Positions 58,742 to 64,000 of a stretch of 64,000 nt of DNA are shown in pieces. The stretch spans positions 84,505-148,504 of the forward strand of contig NZ_MIJB01000005.1 of NCBI RefSeq assembly GCF_002174305.1, in the 5' to 3' direction. Positions within the stretch are counted from its first letter, which is position 1. Each line of letters begins with the position of its first letter. The notes beneath the pieces were generated by a model that had not been told where the DNA came from, made no database searches, and saw only the letters and a list, made by a program, of their open reading frames with translations. The position numbers were made by a program, and so were the translations under genes. This DNA is from Aeromicrobium sp. PE09-221. GTDB taxonomy: Bacteria > Actinomycetota > Actinomycetes > Propionibacteriales > Nocardioidaceae.

Positions 58742-59773
58742 ATGGCATTCGATCTCCACCTCGACGAGAAGCGGTGGCGCGACCACCTGCACCGTACCGC
58801 CGGCGACACCCCCGGCATCGTCCCCGTCATCAAGGGCAACGGGTACGGACTCGGCCGCGACCTGCTCGCCGATGAGAGCGGCAAGCTCGGTGCCGACCTG
58901 ATCGCGGTCGGCACCTATGCCGAGGTTCCCGGAGCCCTCGACCGGTTCGACGGGTCGGTCATGGTGCTCACCCCGTGGCGGCCGTTCACGACGGACGTCG
59001 TCTTCGATGATCGCGTCATCCACACGGCCGGCCGCGTCGAGGACATCGCCCTGCTGGCGAACACCCACGCCGGCGCGCGAGTGATCCTCGAGGGTGAGAC
59101 CTCGATGTCACGGCACGGACTGGACCGGCACGAGCTCGCACCCGCGACCGAGGCGCTCGGGGAGCTGATCGTCGAGGGCTTCGCGATCCACCTCCCGATG
59201 GCGGGTGGCAATCTGCGGGAGGCCGAGCAGTGGGCCGCGGTGCTGGAGACCTCCCGGCTCGACACCGCCTCGCTCTTCGTCTCCCACCTCACCCCCGCCG
59301 AGCTGAGTCAGCTGCGCGAGCGCCGGCCTCAGCTCACGATCCGTCCGCGGATCGGCACCTCGCTGTGGCTCGGCGACCTGGGGTCCCTGGACGTCCGGGC
59401 GACCATCCTGGACCGGCACTTCGTCGAGCGCGGCGAGCGCATCGGCTACCGCCAGCGTCCCGTGCCGCGCGACGGCCACCTGCTGATCATCGCCGGTGGC
59501 ACCAGCCACGGAGTCGGCCTGGAGGCGCCGCGTGCCGTCGCGAGCCCGGTCGACCGCGGCAAGTCCCTGGCCAAGGGGGGTCTGGCCGCCACCGGCCGCG
59601 CGCTCTCGCCCTTCACCATCGGTGGCAAGCAGCGCTGGTTCGCGGAGCCGCCGCACATGCAGGCGAGCATGGTGCTGCTACCGTCCGATGTCATGCCTCC
59701 CGAGATCGGGGACACCGTGCCGGCCGCCGTGCGCTACACGATCGCGACCTTCGACCAGATCATCCGCCGCTGA
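58742..59773 (+). CDS. Alanine racemase-like PLP enzyme
   Basis: This is a 343-residue PLP enzyme. The N-terminal alanine-racemase-like barrel has the cofactor lysine in VPVIKGNGYGLG near residue 32. RHGLDRHEL near residue 122, HLPMAGGNLREAEQW and RPRIGTSLWLGD follow the family. It lacks the typical C-terminal tyrosine motif of true Alr as far as I can see, so it may racemise another amino acid or only bind PLP. The position right after femX suggests a role in the cell wall. GGGAGG precedes the ATG. Confidence 0.75.
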   Translation: MAFDLHLDEKRWRDHLHRTAGDTPGIVPVIKGNGYGLGRDLLADESGKLGADLIAVGTYAEVPGALDRFDGSVMVLTPWRPFTTDVVFDDRVIHTAGRVEDIALLANTHAGARVILEGETSMSRHGLDRHELAPATEALGELIVEGFAIHLPMAGGNLREAEQWAAVLETSRLDTASLFVSHLTPAELSQLRERRPQLTIRPRIGTSLWLGDLGSLDVRATILDRHFVERGERIGYRQRPVPRDGHLLIIAGGTSHGVGLEAPRAVASPVDRGKSLAKGGLAATGRALSPFTIGGKQRWFAEPPHMQASMVLLPSDVMPPEIGDTVPAAVRYTIATFDQIIRR

Positions 59774-59869
59774 CCGCGTACCGCCACGCGCCGGGGGGGT
59801 GAGCTGTGGGCACCCCGAACACCGCGGCGGGGGTGGTCGGGTGCCCACCCAGGGCAGGTGCCGACCGGA

Positions 59870-62029
59870 TCAGTCGCGGTTCCAGCGCCCGATATCGTCC
59901 GGATCGATCACCGGGGGATCCGTGGGCGGCACCGTGGGGCCGGTCGGCTCGGGCGAGGGCTCCGGCTCGGGCGAGGGCTCCGGCTCGGGCTCCGGCTCCG
60001 GTGCCGGCTCGGGTTCCGGCTCGGGCTCGGGCGGCGGGGGCGGCGGGGGCGTGTACAGCTGACCCTGCGATGCCTGGATATTGCCGGGCTCGGGGAACGC
60101 ACCGCAATCGCTCGGGTCGATCACCTGACGCTGGAAGGTCCCAAAGGTCTGCGCCGGGTAGGTGCCGCCGAAGAAGGGGTTGAGGTAGCCGCGCAGCTGT
60201 TCATTGCCGACACCGCGGCTGAAGGTCACGGCCGTCACCAGCTTGGGCGTCATGCCGATGAACCACGAGGACGACACACGCTCACCACCGCCGCTGGCAT
60301 CCGTGGCCGTCGCGGTGCCGGTCTTGCCCGCAGTGGGGCACTGCGTCTGGGCGCTCGTGCCGGAACCGCGACGCACGACCGACTGGAGCGCCTGCACGGT
60401 GTCGCCCGCGACGCCCTCAGACATCGCCTGGGTGGTGGACACCTCGTGCTGATGCTGCGGTTCGCCCTGAGCATTGACGACGCTCTCGATGACATACCAC
60501 TCGTCTCGCTGGCCGCCCGAGGCGAAGGTCGCATACGCATTGGCCATGTCGACCGGTCGCACACCCTCATAACCCAGTGAGACGCCGATCACCGGCTCTA
60601 TCCGGTCGAGCGTCGCCTGCGGGATCCCCGACTGCTTGGCGGCATCGAGGATCCGCTGCGGGCCCTCCTCCATCTGATCGGTGAGATCCACGAAGGCCGT
60701 GTTGACGGAGTTCGCGGTGGCCTGGTCCAGCGAGACGCGACCATAGGACTGTCCGCCGCTGTCACCCTGGTTGACGATCGTGTCGTTGCCGATCTGCAGC
60801 GGCGAGTTGCCGTTGAGCAGCGTGCGCAGGCTGTATCCGTTCTCCAGGGCCGCGACGACCGCGAAGGCCTTGAAGGTCGAGCCCGGCTGCACGAGCTCGG
60901 TCGCCCAGTTCAGACTGGCGCGGTCTCCCTCGCCGAGATAGTCCGGTCCGCCGTACATCGCCCGCACCGCGCCGGTCCCCGGCTCGACCGAGACGAGGGA
61001 CTCGTTGAGCTCGTCGAGGCCCTCGGGACGGACCTGGTTGACCGCCTCTACCGCGGCATTCTGCATCCCGGCGTCGAAGGTCGTGATGATGTCGAGGCCA
61101 CCGCCGTTGATCTCATAGTCGGTGAACTGCAGATCGGCCATCTGCGTCTTGACGAGTTGCAGCAGGTGGCCGTTCGGGCCCTGGTAGTCGTTGCTCTCGC
61201 TCGGCTCCTGGAAGGCCGGGAGCTGATCGGCGAACTCGGCCGCCTCCTCGGCGGTGATGTCGCCGGCCTTGGCCATGCCGTCGATCACGTAGTTGTAGCG
61301 CGGAAGGATGCGCTCGGCCGCCCCCTCGGCGTACGGGTTGTAGTACGTCGGGCTGTTGACGACCGTCGCGAGATAGGCCGACTCGGGCACGGTGAGCTCG
61401 GATGCCGACTTGCCGAAGTAGTTGTTGGCGGCGACCTCCACGCCATAGGCGCCGTTGCCGAAGTAGATGGTGTTGAGATAGCCCTCGAGGATCTCCTGCT
61501 TGGAGAGCTGCCGGTCCACCTTGATCGACAGGATCGCCTCTTTGGCCTTGCGCGTGTACGTCTGCTCCTGGGTCAGATAGAGGATCTTGACGTACTGCTG
61601 GGTGATCGTGGAGCCACCGCCGGTGATCTCACCGCTGGAGGTGTTGTCGCGCAGGGCGCGGACGATGCCGCGCAGGTCGATGCCCCGGTTGTCCCAGAAG
61701 GTGCGGTCCTCGGCCGCCACGGCAGCCGCTCGCATCGGCTCGGCGATCTCGTCGTAGTCGACCATGATGCGGTCCTGCGTGGCGAAGGAACCGATCTTCG
61801 TCGTGCCGTCGGAGAAGTAGACATCCGTGGTCTGCGTCTGGAAGTCCGCATTGGGGTCGGGGATCTTGACGACCGCATAGGCCGTCGCGAAAGCCGCGGC
61901 ACCGGCCAGGAATCCCAGGACGGCCAACAGCAGCAACCAGCGGATGACCTTGACCGGCCACGGGCCGTTGCCGCCGATCCGGCGGAACAGCCCGCGCTTC
62001 TGGGTGTCCTTCTTGCGATTCGTCGCCAC
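59870..62029 (-). CDS. Bifunctional penicillin-binding protein (class A)
   Basis: This is a 719-residue class A PBP. A cytoplasmic basic stretch and one membrane helix (residues 25-55) come first. The glycosyltransferase domain has AAVAAEDRTFWDNRGID near residue 95, GGSTITQQYVKILYLTQEQ and RQLSKQEILEGYLNTIYFGNGAYGVE. The transpeptidase domain has GSTFKAFAVV (active serine), NSVNTAF and GKTGTATATD. A tail of about 70 residues rich in Pro and Glu (repeats of PEPEPEP) ends the protein. It polymerises and cross-links peptidoglycan. GTG at 62029 with GGGATAGG upstream is favoured over a longer start. Confidence 0.95.
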   Translation of the reverse strand: MATNRKKDTQKRGLFRRIGGNGPWPVKVIRWLLLLAVLGFLAGAAAFATAYAVVKIPDPNADFQTQTTDVYFSDGTTKIGSFATQDRIMVDYDEIAEPMRAAAVAAEDRTFWDNRGIDLRGIVRALRDNTSSGEITGGGSTITQQYVKILYLTQEQTYTRKAKEAILSIKVDRQLSKQEILEGYLNTIYFGNGAYGVEVAANNYFGKSASELTVPESAYLATVVNSPTYYNPYAEGAAERILPRYNYVIDGMAKAGDITAEEAAEFADQLPAFQEPSESNDYQGPNGHLLQLVKTQMADLQFTDYEINGGGLDIITTFDAGMQNAAVEAVNQVRPEGLDELNESLVSVEPGTGAVRAMYGGPDYLGEGDRASLNWATELVQPGSTFKAFAVVAALENGYSLRTLLNGNSPLQIGNDTIVNQGDSGGQSYGRVSLDQATANSVNTAFVDLTDQMEEGPQRILDAAKQSGIPQATLDRIEPVIGVSLGYEGVRPVDMANAYATFASGGQRDEWYVIESVVNAQGEPQHQHEVSTTQAMSEGVAGDTVQALQSVVRRGSGTSAQTQCPTAGKTGTATATDASGGGERVSSSWFIGMTPKLVTAVTFSRGVGNEQLRGYLNPFFGGTYPAQTFGTFQRQVIDPSDCGAFPEPGNIQASQGQLYTPPPPPPPEPEPEPEPAPEPEPEPEPSPEPEPSPEPTGPTVPPTDPPVIDPDDIGRWNRD

Positions 62030-62148
62030 GCACCTATCCCTTCGTACGGCAGCGGGGCACGCGCCACCAGCGTCCCAGTGTGCCGTGTCCCGCCCCAAGT
62101 TCCAAGAAACACCCCGAGGGGGAGGCTGACGGACCTCGCGACTCGATG

Positions 62149-62161
62149 TATCGTTTCGATA
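62149..62161. promoter_or_regulatory. Palindrome TATCG-TTT-CGATA before padR
   Basis: A perfect short inverted repeat lies 33 bases before the PadR gene in an AT-rich promoter stretch (GATATAACTAGT). PadR regulators bind such dyads, so it may be an autoregulatory operator. Confidence 0.5.
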
Positions 62162-62193
62162 TAACTAGTCGTCAGTGAAGAAGGAAGTCGATC

Positions 62194-62796
62194 GTGCCTC
62201 GTCGTGGAGTCGCCTTGGAGTTGGCCGTGCTCGGCCTGCTCGCCGACTCACCCATGCACGGGTACGAGCTGCGCAAGCACGTCAACGCGCTGCTGGGCTG
62301 GACGCGTCTGCTGTCCTACGGAACGCTCTACCCCTGCCTCAAGCAGTTGGGGCGTGCCGGGTACATCGTCGCCGACGAGGACGCCTCCAGTGGTCGGAGG
62401 ACCAAGATCACCTATCGACTGACTGCCGACGGCAAGGAGCACCTGGCCGAGCTGTTGGAGGACACCGGACCGAGCGCGTGGGACGACGAGAACTTCGGGG
62501 TGCGGTTCGCCCTGTTCTCGCGCACCACCTCCTCGATCCGGGTTCGCATCCTCGAGGGGCGGCGCAGCCGCCTGGAGGAGCGGCTCGACACGGTCAAGAA
62601 CGCCGCGCAGCGCGGTCGTGAACGCATGGACGCGTACACCGCCGAACTGCAGCGTCACGGCCTGGAGTCCGTGCAGCGCGAGATCACCTGGCTCACCGAG
62701 CTGATCGAGCGTGAGCGGGCCGCGGCCGACCAGACCAATGACGGCGATCCGTCTCCCGCGGGCCGCCAGGAAACCACCCGAAACAAGAAGAAGTGA
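62194..62796 (+). CDS. PadR family transcriptional regulator
   Basis: This is a 200-residue regulator with a winged helix over about residues 8-85 (ALELAVLGLLADSPMHGYELRKHVNALLGWTRLLSYGTLYPCLKQLGRAGYI) and a C-terminal dimerisation helix bundle (RILEGRRSRLEERLDTVKNAAQRGRERMDAY). A Lys-rich tail ends it (TRNKKK). GTG has GAAGGA upstream. It sits six bases before the inositol-3-phosphate synthase gene, an order conserved in actinobacteria, and is the candidate regulator of that gene. Confidence 0.93.
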   Translation: MPRRGVALELAVLGLLADSPMHGYELRKHVNALLGWTRLLSYGTLYPCLKQLGRAGYIVADEDASSGRRTKITYRLTADGKEHLAELLEDTGPSAWDDENFGVRFALFSRTTSSIRVRILEGRRSRLEERLDTVKNAAQRGRERMDAYTAELQRHGLESVQREITWLTELIERERAAADQTNDGDPSPAGRQETTRNKKK

Positions 62797-62802
62797 GGAC
62801 CC

Positions 62803-63894
62803 ATGAGTTCGGTACGCGTAGCGATCGTGGGCGTGGGAAACTGCGCCACGTCCCTGATCCAGGGCGTCGAGTACTACAAGAACGCTGATCCGGCCGGAAC
62901 CGTCCCCGGGCTCATGCACGTGCAGTTCGGCGATTACCACGTGCGGGATATCGAGTTCGTCGCCGCCTTCGATGTCGACGCCAAGAAGGTCGGCTTCGAT
63001 CTCGCCGAGGCCACGCAGGCCAGCGAGAACAACACCATCAAGATCACCGATGTCCCCCCGACCGGTGTGACGGTGCAGCGCGGCCACACGCTCGACGGCC
63101 TGGGCAAGTATTACTCCGAGACGATCGAGGAGGCCGACGGCGATCCCGTGGATGTCGTGCAGGTCCTCAAGGAGACCGGTGCCGATGTGCTGGTGTCCTA
63201 CCTGCCGGTGGGCTCGGAGGAGGCCGACAAGTTCTACGCGCAGTGCGCGATCGACGCGGGCGTCGCCTTCGTCAACGCCCTGCCGGTCTTCATCGCCTCC
63301 GATCCGGAGTGGGCCAAGAAGTTCGAGGATGCCGGTGTGCCGATCATCGGTGACGACATCAAGAGCCAGGTCGGTGCCACGATCACGCACCGCGTCATGG
63401 CCAAGCTCTTCGAGGACCGCGGCGTGGCGCTGGACCGCACCTACCAGCTGAACGTCGGCGGCAATATGGACTTCAAGAACATGCTCGAGCGTGAGCGACT
63501 GGAGTCCAAGAAGGTCTCCAAGACCCAGGCGGTGACCTCGAACCTGCACGGCTCGCTCGCCGGCAAGATCGACGACAAGAACGTGCACATCGGCCCGTCG
63601 GACTACGTCGCGTGGCTCGACGACCGCAAGTGGGCGTATGTGCGCCTCGAGGGACGCGCCTTCGGCGACGCGCCGATCAACCTGGAGTACAAGCTCGAGG
63701 TGTGGGACTCGCCGAACTCGGCCGGCATCATCATCGACGCGATCCGGGCCGCCAAGATCGCCAAGGATCGCGGCATCGGCGGCCCGCTGATCTCGGCCTC
63801 GTCGTACCTGATGAAGAGCCCGCCGGTGCAGCGCGAGGACACCGAGGGCCGTGCCAAGCTCGAAGCATTCATCGCTGGTACCGAAGAGCGCTGA
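62803..63894 (+). CDS. ino1: Inositol-3-phosphate synthase
   Basis: This is a 363-residue NAD+-dependent isomerase that turns glucose 6-phosphate into myo-inositol 3-phosphate, the first step to phosphatidylinositol and mycothiol. It shows the Rossmann start [24 protein letters not shown], then [60 protein letters not shown] and [31 protein letters not shown], all diagnostic of actinobacterial Ino1. It follows padR in one operon. Confidence 0.96.
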   Translation: MSSVRVAIVGVGNCATSLIQGVEYYKNADPAGTVPGLMHVQFGDYHVRDIEFVAAFDVDAKKVGFDLAEATQASENNTIKITDVPPTGVTVQRGHTLDGLGKYYSETIEEADGDPVDVVQVLKETGADVLVSYLPVGSEEADKFYAQCAIDAGVAFVNALPVFIASDPEWAKKFEDAGVPIIGDDIKSQVGATITHRVMAKLFEDRGVALDRTYQLNVGGNMDFKNMLERERLESKKVSKTQAVTSNLHGSLAGKIDDKNVHIGPSDYVAWLDDRKWAYVRLEGRAFGDAPINLEYKLEVWDSPNSAGIIIDAIRAAKIAKDRGIGGPLISASSYLMKSPPVQREDTEGRAKLEAFIAGTEER

Positions 63895-63907
63895 GCGTTC
63901 GAAGCGA

Positions 63908-63978
63908 GGCGGACGGGTGATGATGCATTCGGGTTGCTATGGCAACCGTTACGCATCATCATCGGTGCGGCGTCCGCC
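63908..63978 (+). terminator. Nested triple inverted repeat after ino1
   Basis: Three stems are nested: GGCGGACG (63908-63915) with CGTCCGCC (63971-63978), TGATGATGC (63918-63926) with GCATCATCA (63953-63961), and GGTTGC (63932-63937) with GCAACC (63942-63947). All are perfect. The structure starts 13 bases after the ino1 stop and is probably a terminator or mRNA-stabilising element, though it is larger than most. Confidence 0.6.
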
Positions 63979-64000
63979 GAAACTCGATGCATTCTGGTCG

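Noticed and set aside
59930..60050. Short tandem repeats that look like a CRISPR or satellite array
   Set aside because: They encode the Pro/Glu tail of the penicillin-binding protein; there are no spaced, identical repeats.
61157..62164. 335-codon plus-strand frame opposite the penicillin-binding protein
   Set aside because: It is a shadow of the PBP gene, which has all catalytic motifs on the minus strand.

Overview
The window is high-GC (roughly 65-70%), densely coded chromosomal DNA of an actinomycete. The evidence is a conserved block of rpsF, ssb, rpsR, rplI and (displaced) dnaB, the PBP - PadR - inositol-3-phosphate synthase order at the right end, IdeR/DtxR-like iron boxes, frequent GTG starts, and several apparently leaderless genes with a TANNCT -10 element 6-8 bases before the start codon. 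The order suggests Propionibacteriales or a neighbour, but genus cannot be read from the sequence.

Layout. 1-13.5 kb: an Erm-type 23S rRNA methyltransferase behind a candidate attenuator, a GNAT acetyltransferase, an ABC-ATPase remnant, TerC behind a manganese (yybP-ykoY) riboswitch, a Phd/YefM-RelE toxin-antitoxin pair, an NhaA-DsbA fusion, an epoxide-hydrolase-like protein, MOSC and glycolate-oxidase-like proteins, an ABC-F/TetR operon, a frameshifted purine permease and two unknown genes. 14-20 kb: dnaB, a DnaA-box cluster, a MATE exporter, then an MFS exporter/FMN reductase pair divergent from a TetR regulator.

20.3-40.3 kb: an accessory catabolic island. It carries a TRAP transporter (dctPQM), a ThDP enzyme, a GAF-LuxR regulator, a Rieske ring-hydroxylating dioxygenase (alpha and beta), a cis-dihydrodiol dehydrogenase, a [3Fe-4S]-type ferredoxin, two ferredoxin reductases, a LigAB extradiol dioxygenase, a NahE/PhdG-like hydratase-aldolase, a DHPON-hydrolase-like alpha/beta hydrolase, an enamidase-like amidohydrolase, an AA_synth protein and a semialdehyde dehydrogenase. 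Five copies of a dyad related to GTGACCC-N4-GGGTCAC lie in the four main promoter regions, so the island looks like one regulon run by its own LuxR protein. The gene set implies uptake, dihydroxylation, rearomatisation, meta-cleavage, aldol cleavage and aldehyde oxidation of an aromatic compound, possibly one containing nitrogen. The island lies between the 3' ends of the MATE and siderophore-interacting genes, and broken copies of both 3' ends sit side by side at 20.16-20.30 kb, which looks like a recombination scar.

40.4-64 kb: core genome resumes with a siderophore-interacting protein, a solute-binding lipoprotein and rplI-rpsR-ssb-rpsF. Then come a MacB/FtsX-type ABC exporter, an aldo-keto reductase, a second MOSC protein, an SRPBCC protein, the transglutaminase/alpha-E/ATP-grasp operon, an HNH nuclease, two iron-regulated siderophore-interacting proteins around a DUF368 lipid-carrier translocase, FemX with an alanine-racemase-like enzyme, a bifunctional penicillin-binding protein, PadR and inositol-3-phosphate synthase. 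No tRNA, rRNA, CRISPR array, integrase or intact insertion sequence was seen.
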